Part shown: one piece after another, positions 29,845-37,749 of the stretch | Layout of the letters: each line of letters begins with the position of its first letter | Position numbering within the stretch: position 1 is the stretch's first letter | Source: Bacteroidaceae bacterium | GTDB taxonomy: Bacteria > Bacteroidota > Bacteroidia > Bacteroidales > Bacteroidaceae | Reading direction: 5' to 3' | Length of the DNA: 40,777 bases | Assembly: GCA_017464815.1 (NCBI GenBank) | Contig: JAFTYI010000010.1 | Coordinates: forward strand, 1-40,777 | Made by a program: the position numbers and the translations under genes | The notes under the pieces: generated by a model | The model's database searches: none | The model's input: only the letters and a program-made list of their open reading frames with translations | What the model was told of the DNA's origin: nothing

Positions 29845-29932
29845 CCTTAACTCAAAGCTGAGCAAACCTTAACCCAAGGTTAAGCCTACCTTAACCCAGG
29901 GCTGAGCCTGCCTTAACCCAAGGCTGGGCATT
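29845..29932. repeat. 22-bp tandem repeat array B (same family as array A)
   Basis: CCTTAA occurs at 29845, 29867, 29889 and 29911, exactly 22 bp apart. One complete unit reads AAGGTTAAGCCTACCTTAAC plus two bases, differing at only two positions from the unit of array A, 21 kb away. Overlapping halves TTAACCCAAGGTTAA form short palindromes. It lies in the 387-bp gap between two divergent genes, about 110 bp before the DUF3805 start and 190 bp before fucO. The remainder of the gap is AT-rich. Confidence 0.88.
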
Positions 29933-30122
29933 CCCCTTTGTTGTTGCAGGGTTTTTAGCAGCCGCGAAAATACAACACTTTTTTCAATTGGGAAAGAAAA
30001 ATGGCCGACTTTCCCGAAAATATGTTGAAGAACATAAAAAGAAGTGTCTCGTATATGAAAAATAATTCGTTACTTTGCAGCGTTTTTACTCTAATATCAT
30101 TTATTAACGTTAAATAAGACCT

Positions 30123-31277
30123 ATGATTAATAGATTCATTTTGAACGAAGTGGCCTACTTTGGCCCTGGCGCACGCGAAGTGTTGCCTCAGGAAATCAAG
30201 CGATTAGGATTGAACAAGGCATTTGTTGCCACCGATAAGGACCTGCTGAAATTCGGCGTGGCCGACAAAGTGTTGAAGGTGTTGGAAGGCGCAGGAATCC
30301 CCTACGTGGTGTTCAGCGACATCAAGCCTAACCCCACGGTGAGCAACGTGAACGCCGGTGTGAAGGCATTTGCCGAGTCGGGTGCCGACTTCATCCTGGC
30401 CATCGGTGGCGGTTCGTCCATCGACACGTCGAAGGCCATCGGCATCATCACGAATAACCCCGAGTTTGCCGACGTGGTTTCACTCGAAGGCGTGGCTCCC
30501 ACAAAGAAGAAGTCAGTGCCCATCATCGCCCTGCCCACCACGGCCGGTACGGCTGCTGAGGTGACCATCAACTACGTGATTACCGACGAGGTGAACGAGA
30601 AGAAGATGGTGTGCGTCGACCCCAACGACATCCCCGCCATTGCCATTGTGGACGCCGAATTGATGTACACTCTGCCCAAGAGCCTGACCGCCTCTACGGG
30701 TCTTGACGCCTTGACTCACGCCATCGAAGGCCTTATCACCAAGGGAGCTTGGGAGATGAGCGACATGTTCGAAATCAAGGCCATCGAAATGATTGCCCGC
30801 TACTTGGAAACCGCCGTAAACGAGCCGAACAATGCCGAAGCACGCAACGGTATGGCCGTGGCTCAGTACATTGCTGGTATGGCCTTCTCCAACGTAGGAC
30901 TCGGCGTCGTTCACGGTATGGCCCACCCGCTGGGCGCCATCTTCGACGTGCCTCACGGCGTGGCCAACGCCCTGTTGTTGCCCACCATCATGGAGTTCAA
31001 CGCACCCGCAGCCCTCGACAAGTATGTGGACATTGCCAAAGCCATGAACGTCTATAAGGACGGCATGAACAAGGAAGAGGCCGCCGCAGCCGCTTGCGAA
31101 GCCGTGCGCCAGCTCTCAATCCGCGTAGGCATCCCCCAGCACTTGAGCGAAATCGGCATCAAGGAAGAAGACCTGCCCAAGTTGGCCAAGTCGGCCTTTG
31201 CTGATGTCTGCACACCGGGCAACCCGCGCGAAGTGACCGAGGAAATCATCCTTGACCTCTACAAGAAGGTGCTGTAA
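30123..31277 (+). CDS. fucO: lactaldehyde reductase / iron-containing alcohol dehydrogenase
   Basis: FucO reduces L-lactaldehyde, from fucose or rhamnose breakdown, to 1,2-propanediol with NADH. It is a 384-aa group III alcohol dehydrogenase. The nucleotide fold is GGGSSIDTSKAIGI (residues 95-108), followed by PTTAGTAAEVT. Metal ligands lie in DALTHAIEG, VVHGMAHPLGA and VPHGVANALL. The MINRFILNEVAYFGPGAR start is typical of FucO rather than AdhE. It stands alone, without fucose genes nearby. A weak TACTTTG box precedes the start by about 50 bp. Confidence 0.9.
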   Translation: MINRFILNEVAYFGPGAREVLPQEIKRLGLNKAFVATDKDLLKFGVADKVLKVLEGAGIPYVVFSDIKPNPTVSNVNAGVKAFAESGADFILAIGGGSSIDTSKAIGIITNNPEFADVVSLEGVAPTKKKSVPIIALPTTAGTAAEVTINYVITDEVNEKKMVCVDPNDIPAIAIVDAELMYTLPKSLTASTGLDALTHAIEGLITKGAWEMSDMFEIKAIEMIARYLETAVNEPNNAEARNGMAVAQYIAGMAFSNVGLGVVHGMAHPLGAIFDVPHGVANALLLPTIMEFNAPAALDKYVDIAKAMNVYKDGMNKEEAAAAACEAVRQLSIRVGIPQHLSEIGIKEEDLPKLAKSAFADVCTPGNPREVTEEIILDLYKKVL

Positions 31278-31316
31278 TGCGATGATTCATAAAATGATAA
31301 AATAACCTATAGTTAA

Positions 31317-31362
31317 CATCCCAATGCGGAGACATTTGCTTGCTTGCTTCTCCCATTGGGTG
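31317..31362 (+). other. hairpin in fucO 3' region
   Basis: CCCAATG pairs with CATTGGG, and an inner GGAGA pairs with TCTCC, enclosing repeated TTGC units (CATTTGCTTGCTTGC). There is no U-tract, so it is not a terminator by itself; the terminator follows. It may stabilise or regulate the fucO transcript end. Confidence 0.45.
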
Positions 31363-31365
31363 ACG

Positions 31366-31406
31366 GAAGCGCGGCTCTGTGAAGAGGTGCGCTTCTATTT
31401 TTTTTT
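31366..31406 (+). terminator. terminator of fucO
   Basis: GAAGCGC (31366-31372) pairs with GCGCTTC (31389-31395), followed by TATTTTTTTTT, a typical rho-independent terminator about 90 bp past the stop codon. Confidence 0.8.
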
Positions 31407-31445
31407 GACTTTTTTTTGAACAACAACGTTAATTCACGTTAACTG

Positions 31446-31477
31446 TTCGTTTTTTCTATTGATATTTCATATCTTTG
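31446..31477 (+). promoter_or_regulatory. promoter of the mannosyltransferase-pyrC operon
   Basis: TTCG at 31446-31449 (one mismatch to TTTG), 20 bp, then TATCTTTG at 31470-31477. The first gene starts 50 bp later. Confidence 0.5.
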
Positions 31478-31527
31478 TGCGTTTTTTAATTAAAGCAATG
31501 AATTTTTAGACATCAACGGATACGTAT

Positions 31528-32280
31528 ATGGTTGCATCAGATAGCATAGTCATCATTCCTACGTACAACGAGAAGGAGAACATCGAGAACATCATCCGCG
31601 CCGTCTTCGGCTTGGAAAAAGCGTTTCACATCCTTGTCATCGAGGATGGCTCGCCCGACGGGACGGCCACCATCGTGAAGGAATTGCAGAAGGAGTTTCC
31701 CGAACGCCTCTTCATGATAGAGCGCACGGGCAAACTGGGCCTTGGCACCGCCTACATCACAGGCTTCAAGTGGGCCGTCGAGCATAAGTATGACTACGTG
31801 TTCGAAATGGACGCCGACTTCTCCCACAACCCCAACGACCTGCCGCGCCTCTACTCGGCTTGCGCCGACGAAGGCTATGACCTCGCCATCGGCTCGCGCT
31901 ACGTCAGTGGAGTGAACGTGGTGAACTGGCCTATGGGACGTGTGCTCATGAGCTACTACGCATCCAAGTATGTCCGCCTCGTCACAGGTGTGAAGATTCA
32001 CGACACCACGGCCGGATTCAAGTGCTATCGGCGCCGCGTGTTGGAGACCATCAACCTCGACGAAATACGCTTCAAGGGCTACGCCTTCCAAATCGAGATG
32101 AAATACACCACCTACAAGTGTGGCTTCAAGATAAAGGAAGTGCCCGTCATCTTCATCAACCGCGAATTGGGAACCTCCAAGATGAGCGGAGGCATCTTCA
32201 GCGAAGCCATGTTCGGCGTGATGCGCCTGCGTTGGGACGGATGGTTCAAGAAATATCCTAAACCAGTTGACAACCAGTAA
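31528..32280 (+). CDS. polyprenol-phosphate mannosyltransferase, DPM1-like GT2 (250 aa)
   Basis: A family 2 glycosyltransferase that moves mannose (or a related sugar) from a nucleotide donor to a polyprenyl phosphate, making a lipid-linked sugar for protein or envelope glycosylation. Motifs include IIPTYNEKENIENII, EDGSPDGTA, the GLGTAYITGFKWA loop, DADFSHNP (the metal-binding DXD-like site) and the RFKGYAFQIEM..TSKMSGG motif specific to DPM1-type enzymes. It has no C-terminal membrane helices, as in the DPM1 subclass. Dihydroorotase begins 22 bp after its stop, so the two probably share a transcript, an arrangement I recall from other Bacteroidales. Confidence 0.88.
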   Translation: MVASDSIVIIPTYNEKENIENIIRAVFGLEKAFHILVIEDGSPDGTATIVKELQKEFPERLFMIERTGKLGLGTAYITGFKWAVEHKYDYVFEMDADFSHNPNDLPRLYSACADEGYDLAIGSRYVSGVNVVNWPMGRVLMSYYASKYVRLVTGVKIHDTTAGFKCYRRRVLETINLDEIRFKGYAFQIEMKYTTYKCGFKIKEVPVIFINRELGTSKMSGGIFSEAMFGVMRLRWDGWFKKYPKPVDNQ

Positions 32281-32302
32281 AATCCCCTGCCGACAAAGCC
32301 TC

Positions 32303-33643
32303 ATGAGAACAATCATCCGCAACGCCATCCTTGTCAACGAAGGAACCAGTCGCAAGGGACATCTGATTATCGAAGACGAACGCATAGCCGGAATCCTCAA
32401 CGCCGAGGAGTCGCCCGCCCTCGCGTTTGACGTGGACATCGACGCCTCGGGCATGTACTTGTTGCCCGGAGTCATCGACGACCACGTGCATTTCCGCGAC
32501 CCGGGCCTCACCCATAAGGCCGACATGGAGAGCGAAAGCCGGGCCGCTGCTGCCGGTGGAGTGACCTCCTACATGGATATGCCCAACACACAACCACAGA
32601 CAACCTCGCTTGAAGCGCTTGACGCAAAATTCACCGACGCGGCTGGGAAGAGCCGAGTGAACTACACCTTCTTCTTCGGTGCAACCAACGACAATGCTTC
32701 CCTGCTCCCCTGCTTGGACAAGCGCCGCGTGTGTGGCGTGAAGCTCTTCATGGGCTCGAGCACAGGCAACATGTTGGTGGACAAGCAAGAGGCGCTGAAA
32801 ACGATTTTCACCGAAGCCGGCATGCTCATCATGACGCATTGCGAAGACCAATCCATCATACAAGCCAACACCGAAGCATTGACGGCTCAGTATGGCAACG
32901 ACCCCGACGTGAAGTTTCATCCCGCGCTACGAAGCGAAGAGGCATGTTATCGCTCAACGGCTCAAGCCGTGGAGTTGGCACGCGAAACGGGAGCCCGCCT
33001 CCACATCGCCCACGTGAGCACTGCCCGCGAACTGGAGCTCTTCTCTCCCACCCCCCTGACGACCGACAAACACATCACGGCCGAGGCTTGCGTGGCTCAC
33101 CTCTATTTCACCGAAAACGACTATGCCCGCTTGGGCACACGCATAAAGTGCAACCCCGCCATCAAGAAGGAAACCGACCGCGAGGCACTTCGCCATGCTT
33201 TGAACGACGGGCGGATAGATGTCATCGGCACCGACCACGCCCCCCACTTGATGGCCGAGAAACAGGGCGGATGCCTGAAAGCCGTCTCGGGGATGCCCAT
33301 GGTGCAATTCTCGCTCGTCACCATGCTTGAGCTGGTGGACGAAGGAGTGCTTGAACTTCCCACGCTGGTGGAAAAGATGTGTCACGCTCCTGCCCGCCTT
33401 TTCCAAATCAAGGAGCGCGGCTACCTGCGACCTGGTTATAAGGCCGACCTCGTGTTGGTGTGCCCCGACTCTCCTTGGACGGTGACGACCGGCAACATCC
33501 TGAGCAAGTGCGCATGGAGTCCGATGGAGGGACACACCTACCGTTGGCGGGTCGAACGGACATTTGTCAACGGACAACAAGTGTTTGCCGACGGACAGGT
33601 CAATGACCACGTGCGTGGCCAACAACTGGAGTTTGAACGCTGA
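32303..33643 (+). CDS. pyrC: dihydroorotase (class I type)
   Basis: DHOase closes N-carbamoyl-L-aspartate to dihydroorotate, the third step of pyrimidine synthesis. The amidohydrolase motifs are complete: DDHVHFRDPG (HxH metal site), MPNT, VKLFMGSSTGN with the Lys likely carboxylated, the HCED histidine, IAHVST, and GTDHAPH with the active Asp. The length of 446 aa fits the class I group of the Bacteroidetes. ATG at 32303 is preferred; an earlier ATG at 32267 would overlap the previous gene. The TGA stop lies inside the first unit of a 22-bp tandem array. Confidence 0.93.
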   Translation: MRTIIRNAILVNEGTSRKGHLIIEDERIAGILNAEESPALAFDVDIDASGMYLLPGVIDDHVHFRDPGLTHKADMESESRAAAAGGVTSYMDMPNTQPQTTSLEALDAKFTDAAGKSRVNYTFFFGATNDNASLLPCLDKRRVCGVKLFMGSSTGNMLVDKQEALKTIFTEAGMLIMTHCEDQSIIQANTEALTAQYGNDPDVKFHPALRSEEACYRSTAQAVELARETGARLHIAHVSTARELELFSPTPLTTDKHITAEACVAHLYFTENDYARLGTRIKCNPAIKKETDREALRHALNDGRIDVIGTDHAPHLMAEKQGGCLKAVSGMPMVQFSLVTMLELVDEGVLELPTLVEKMCHAPARLFQIKERGYLRPGYKADLVLVCPDSPWTVTTGNILSKCAWSPMEGHTYRWRVERTFVNGQQVFADGQVNDHVRGQQLEFER

Positions 33644-33738
33644 CCCCTGGAGATTAGTACACTGACCCCTGGAGATTAGTACACTGACCCCTTGTAGATT
33701 AGTACACTGACTCTTGTAGATTAGTACACTGACTCTTG
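33640..33738. repeat. 22-bp tandem repeat array D
   Basis: The repeat beginning CTGACCCCTGGAGATTAGTA occurs at 33640, 33662, 33684, 33707 and (partial) 33729; the spacings are 22, 22, 23 and 22 bp. The first two units are identical, so duplication was recent. It starts at the pyrC stop codon, ends 29 bp before the next ATG, and fills the intercistronic region. Confidence 0.9.
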
Positions 33739-33766
33739 TTTCTCCTCTTTCTCTCCTTAATTAAAA

Positions 33767-34663
33767 ATGAAGAAGCAACTGTTTACCTACGCCATCCATG
33801 AAGTGGCCGGATACATCAACTGGCTTTACTTCTTTCACGCTTGGGACTTTCCCCCGCGCTTTGCCTCCATAGCCGATGTGCATGGATGCGATTCGTGCCG
33901 TGCTTTGTGGCTGGCCGCTTTCCCCGAGGAAGAGCGTGCGCAGGCGGCTGAGGCCATGCAACTCTTCAAGGAAGCCTCACGGATGCTCAATCAGATGGAC
34001 AGTGAGTTTACAACACTGGCCATTTGTTGTCTTTGTGAAGCCAATGCCGATGGCGACGACCTGCTCTTGGACGGATGCCGCCTTCCGCTCCTCAGGCAAC
34101 AGACGAGCGTGAATCCCGAGGAGGGACCTTACCTCTGCTTGAGCGACTTTGTACGTCCGCTTTCGTCGGGAGTGACGGATTGCGTGGGGGTGTTTGCCGC
34201 CACGGTCGACCGGCGGATGGAGACCCTTTTTCCCGATGACCCCTATAAACGGATGCTCGTGCAGACGTTGGCCGATCGCCTGGCCGAGGCCACGGCTGAA
34301 GTGATGCACCAACATGTGCGCCGCACCTTTTGGGGATATGCGCCCGACGAACAGCTGACCGTCAGCCAACTCCATCGCGAGGAGTTTCAGGGCATTCGTC
34401 CGGCCGTGGGTTATCCCTCGTTGCCCGACCAGTCGGTGAACTTCTTGCTTGACAATCTGTTGCAGATGGCCGACATTGGCATCTCCCTAACCGAACACGG
34501 AGCCATGCAACCTCATGCGTCGGTCAGTGGATTGATGATGGCGCATCCGGAAGCCCGCTACTTCTCCGTGGGAAAAATCTCACACGAGCAGTTGGCCGAC
34601 TACGCCTCCCGTCGAGGATTGCCCGCCACGGAAATGGAAAAGTACCTCAGGCATTTGCTCTGA
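33767..34663 (+). CDS. stand-alone MetH reactivation (AdoMet-binding) domain protein (298 aa)
   Basis: The chain is the C-terminal activation domain of cobalamin-dependent methionine synthase, encoded separately. It opens with the AGYINWLYFFHAWDFPPRF helmet segment, then GDDLLL and the FVRPLSSGVTDCVGVFAATV strand region. The AdoMet-binding core follows: EEFQGIRPAVGYPSLPD, GISLTEHGAMQPHASVSGL and HPEARYFSVGKISHEQLADYASRRGLP. It should bind AdoMet and help remethylate oxidised cob(II)alamin, working with flavodoxin. A MetH lacking this domain should exist elsewhere in the genome, since no other methionine gene is here. It could instead be partnered with another B12 protein. It follows pyrC through array D. 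Confidence 0.88.
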   Translation: MKKQLFTYAIHEVAGYINWLYFFHAWDFPPRFASIADVHGCDSCRALWLAAFPEEERAQAAEAMQLFKEASRMLNQMDSEFTTLAICCLCEANADGDDLLLDGCRLPLLRQQTSVNPEEGPYLCLSDFVRPLSSGVTDCVGVFAATVDRRMETLFPDDPYKRMLVQTLADRLAEATAEVMHQHVRRTFWGYAPDEQLTVSQLHREEFQGIRPAVGYPSLPDQSVNFLLDNLLQMADIGISLTEHGAMQPHASVSGLMMAHPEARYFSVGKISHEQLADYASRRGLPATEMEKYLRHLL

Positions 34664-34717
34664 TTAGAAACCGTTTTTTCTGATTAAGAACTGTAAATAA
34701 AAGATATACAAAACTGA

Positions 34718-35914
34718 ATGATACACCGAATTTTCTTCTTTCTCCTCATGCTCTTGTGGCTTCCGGATGCTTACATCTATCGTTGCATGGTGAAGCCTCA
34801 TGTTTCTCGCCGCCGTTGGCTCCGATGGTTGCATTGGTTTCCCTCGGCACTGCTTACGCTGGCTCTCGTCTGCCTGATGTTTGGCGACAATTTCACCTCC
34901 CTGCGAGTGACACTCACCGGTGTGTACATGATAACATTCTTGACGGTTGTTGTGCCCAAATGCCTGTTTGTGATAGTCTCCCTATTAGGAAAAAGTTTCT
35001 CTCTCATTGGTCGCTTGCCGGCCCTCTGTTGGTTGCAGAAGTTTCCCGTTGTGACGGCTTTCAACGTGATGGGCGGATTGCTCGCTTGCGTGGGCGCCTA
35101 CATCATCCTTTATGGATGTATATTCGGATGGCGCCGCTTCGAAGTGAAAGAGGTGGATTTTGCTCATCCCGATGTGCCCGAAGCTTTTGATGGTTATCGC
35201 ATCGTGCAGATTTCCGACTTTCACCTTGGCACCATTGCCCGCTATCCTGATGAGGTGCGTCGGGTGGTGGAGATGATAAATGCCCAGCACCCCGACTTGA
35301 TTGCCTTCACGGGCGACCTGGTGAACAACGAAGCCACGGAGTTGGATGGCTTGGAAGAGATTCTTTCGGGATTGAAGGCGGTCGACGGCGTCTTCTCCGT
35401 CTTGGGAAACCACGACTATGGCCCCTATCGCCAATGGCCGAGTAAGCGGGCGCAAGCCGAGAATCTGGCTGACTTGAAACGTCGCGAAGCGGACATGGGA
35501 TGGCGATTGTTGCTGAACGAGCGTGAGATTGTCAAGCGTGGAAATGACAGCATAGCCGTGGTGGGTGTTGAAAACGACGGGAAGCCCCCCTTCCCTGCCC
35601 TTGGCGACCTTCCGAAGGCGACGCAAGGCACCGAGGGAATGTTCAAGCTCCTGCTCAGTCACGACCCCAGCCATTGGCGTCGGCGTGTGCTTCCCGAGAC
35701 GGACATCCAACTGATGCTCGCCGGCCACACTCATGCGATGCAATTCCGCTTGGGTGGCTTCTCGCCCTCGGCTTGGATTTATCCCGAATGGGGTGGCCTC
35801 TACACGGAAGGCGGGCAAAGCCTCTACGTCAATGTAGGGCTCGGCTCGGTGATGATTCCCTACCGTTTTGGCGCATGGCCCGAAATATCGGTCATCACTT
35901 TACACCGAAAATAG
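34718..35914 (+). CDS. membrane-anchored metallophosphoesterase (398 aa)
   Basis: Calcineurin-like phosphoesterase of the YkuE/YaeI group, which includes UDP-2,3-diacylglucosamine hydrolases. The N-terminus has about four membrane helices (residues 3-22, 40-57, 65-86 and 112-138). The catalytic domain (about 155-395) carries all metal-ligand motifs: DFHLGT, TGDLVNNE, GNHDYG, SHDP and AGHTHAMQ. The active site would sit in the periplasm or cytoplasm depending on topology, which I cannot settle. It starts 54 bp after the MetH-like gene. The substrate is unknown. Confidence 0.88.
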   Translation: MIHRIFFFLLMLLWLPDAYIYRCMVKPHVSRRRWLRWLHWFPSALLTLALVCLMFGDNFTSLRVTLTGVYMITFLTVVVPKCLFVIVSLLGKSFSLIGRLPALCWLQKFPVVTAFNVMGGLLACVGAYIILYGCIFGWRRFEVKEVDFAHPDVPEAFDGYRIVQISDFHLGTIARYPDEVRRVVEMINAQHPDLIAFTGDLVNNEATELDGLEEILSGLKAVDGVFSVLGNHDYGPYRQWPSKRAQAENLADLKRREADMGWRLLLNEREIVKRGNDSIAVVGVENDGKPPFPALGDLPKATQGTEGMFKLLLSHDPSHWRRRVLPETDIQLMLAGHTHAMQFRLGGFSPSAWIYPEWGGLYTEGGQSLYVNVGLGSVMIPYRFGAWPEISVITLHRK

Positions 35915-35976
35915 GTAAAATGAATCTCTTATGCAGAAGAGTCGGACAGCGAAAGAAAATAAAAAGCGACTATCTG

Positions 35977-36007
35977 TTTGTATTTCAATATCCAATTCGT
36001 ATCTTTG
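35977..36007 (+). promoter_or_regulatory. promoter of the PlsC-type gene
   Basis: TTTG at 35977-35980, 19 bp, then TATCTTTG at 36000-36007: an excellent match. The ATG follows 31 bp later. Confidence 0.75.
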
Positions 36008-36038
36008 CACCGTTAAATAAAGAATTTGAATCGAAGAC

Positions 36039-36764
36039 ATGAGAATCTTGTATTGCCTCTATCAGTTGTTTATTGCTTTGCCCCTGTTGTTGGTGGCTAC
36101 TATTCTGACGGCTCTCGTCACCAGTATCGGTTGCCTGTTGGGCAACGGTCATTTTTGGGGATACTATCCCGCCAAGGTGTGGGGATGGGTGTTTCTCCGT
36201 CTCCTGTTGCTTCCCGTCAAGGTGAGCGGGCGCGAGAATATCGACAAGAAGACCTCCTATGTCTTTGTGGCCAACCATCAGGGAGCGTTCGACATCTTTC
36301 TGGTGTTGGGCTTCTTGGGGCGCAATTTTAAGTGGATGCTGAAGCAATCGCTTCGTCATGCTCCCCTTATCGGCCGTGCCTGCTACGATGCCGGTTACAT
36401 CTTTGTGGACAAGTCGGGGCCCAAGAAAATCAAGGCCACCATTGACCGCGCACGCACCATTCTGCAAGGTGGCACTTCACTTGTGGTATTCCCCGAGGGA
36501 AGTCGCACCTACACGGGGCAGATGAATGCCTTCAAGAAGGGAGCCTTCCAACTGGCCGACCAACTGCAGATGCCCGTTGTGCCCGTCACCATCACCGGCT
36601 CGTTCGAGGTATACCCGCGTACTCACAAAGGCTTCGTCTTCTTCCATCCCCTTACCCTCACCATTCACACTCCCATTCCTCCTAAGGGCGAAGGACCTGA
36701 AAACATCAAGGCCACACTCGACGAAGCATATAGCGTCATCGAGGCGGATTTGAACGCCAAGTAA
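36039..36764 (+). CDS. 1-acyl-sn-glycerol-3-phosphate acyltransferase (PlsC-like, 241 aa)
   Basis: The enzyme adds the second acyl chain to lysophosphatidic acid in phospholipid synthesis at the inner membrane. The N-terminal hydrophobic segment (residues 4-30) anchors it. The four acyltransferase blocks are present: NHQGAFDIF (H-x4-D, catalytic), YIFVDKSGPKKI, VFPEGSRTYTGQM (phosphate-binding) and MPVVPVTITGS. The length is normal. It has its own promoter and ends facing a convergent lipoprotein gene. A related lyso-ornithine or other acyltransferase role is possible. Confidence 0.9.
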   Translation: MRILYCLYQLFIALPLLLVATILTALVTSIGCLLGNGHFWGYYPAKVWGWVFLRLLLLPVKVSGRENIDKKTSYVFVANHQGAFDIFLVLGFLGRNFKWMLKQSLRHAPLIGRACYDAGYIFVDKSGPKKIKATIDRARTILQGGTSLVVFPEGSRTYTGQMNAFKKGAFQLADQLQMPVVPVTITGSFEVYPRTHKGFVFFHPLTLTIHTPIPPKGEGPENIKATLDEAYSVIEADLNAK

Positions 36765-36810
36765 AGAATAGCATTTCTGAATTTTTCTTGGGGGGCAGAC
36801 CTTCATGTAA

Positions 36811-36876
36811 TCAAAGTTAAACATTGTCATGGTCAAAGTTAAACATTGTCCTTGTCAATGTTTAACTTTTATCAGA
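36811..36876. repeat. 22-bp repeat array E forming a hairpin
   Basis: TCAAAGTTAAACATTGTC occurs at 36811 and 36833, and a third unit at 36855 in the same 22-bp phase holds its inverse, CAATGTTTAACTTT. The second and third units make a perfect 14-bp hairpin (36835-36848 with 36856-36869). It sits between convergent genes and may also act as a terminator. Confidence 0.8.
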
Positions 36877-36894
36877 CCACAGTTTCCGCCTTTC

Positions 36895-37572
36895 TTATTC
36901 TTGCTCTTTTGCTAATTTGAGATATTCCTTCACAAAAGTTTCTTCTTTGAAATCAGCCGGAGCCTTATCCAAAATCTCTTGTATGACGGGGGTAATAACC
37001 GGCTGGGGGAAACTTTGGCAATACATTGAGAATATTTGCAAAGCCAGCAGATTGTCGAAATTGTCCGTCACGAAGGTGGTAATCAGTTGGTTCATCTCCT
37101 TCACCAACGCTTCGCCCTCTTCTATGGCCTGCTCTTCGGCTTTTTCGGCCGGCACTCCGTCCATAATTGATTGCATCTGCTTGTGTTGCACGTCCGAGAG
37201 GCGCTGCTCCAACAGATTCTTGTCTTTGATGAAACGGTAAAGCCGCTCGTTCAATGGTGTGCCGCTCACTTCCAATCCCGAGTTTTCGATGGAAATCTTC
37301 ATCTTTCCCTTCTCTACCACAATGGGCATCAGGCTTTCACCTCCCAGATACAGGGCGCCTAAGGCAATGGAATCCACCTCTCCATCCATTCGGAAATTCC
37401 CATGAATCACTTCGCACGAGTCGAGGTCGACGATTGCATCCTGGTTGGATACTTTCAGATAAAGCCGTTGTCCGTCCAAGGTGGGGACATTGGTCTTTCC
37501 CTCCATGCGATACGACGCACATGAAGGCAGCAACAACGTGAGGCACACGGGCAATAACAACTGTTTTATCAT
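36895..37572 (-). CDS. DUF4369 lipoprotein (225 aa)
   Basis: A lipoprotein signal peptide (LLLPVCLTLLLPSC, Cys18 in the lipobox) is followed by a beta-rich domain matching DUF4369 (GQRLYLKVSNQDAIVDLDSCEVIHGNFRMDGEVDS...). Such domains often sit before a thioredoxin-like module, but here the C-terminal 110 residues are only helical (KDKNLLEQRLSDVQHKQMQ, KEMNQLITTFVTDNFDNLLA), so the thioredoxin part is missing. The function is unknown; envelope location is likely. It is monocistronic and convergent with the PlsC-like gene. Confidence 0.82.
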   Translation of the reverse strand: MIKQLLLPVCLTLLLPSCASYRMEGKTNVPTLDGQRLYLKVSNQDAIVDLDSCEVIHGNFRMDGEVDSIALGALYLGGESLMPIVVEKGKMKISIENSGLEVSGTPLNERLYRFIKDKNLLEQRLSDVQHKQMQSIMDGVPAEKAEEQAIEEGEALVKEMNQLITTFVTDNFDNLLALQIFSMYCQSFPQPVITPVIQEILDKAPADFKEETFVKEYLKLAKEQE

Positions 37573-37699
37573 CTTTCTCTAATAGTATAAGTGTATGACC
37601 TTGTACAAAAGGTTTCGCAAAAATACAATCTATTATCCGTTATTGCAACGAAAAGGGGCGGCCGTTAGCGTTTTTTATATTTTTATGTGCAAATGAAAC

Positions 37700-37733
37700 A
37701 AAAAAAGGCCGTGTCATCGACACAGCCTTTTTC
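37700..37733. terminator. terminator of the POT transporter gene
   Basis: AAAAAGGC and GTGTC pair with GACAC and GCCTTTTT around a 3-nt loop. A:U runs flank both sides, so it can end transcription on either strand. It lies 17 bp after the stop of the transporter gene. Confidence 0.85.
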
Positions 37734-37749
37734 TTATTTCTCAGTTTTC

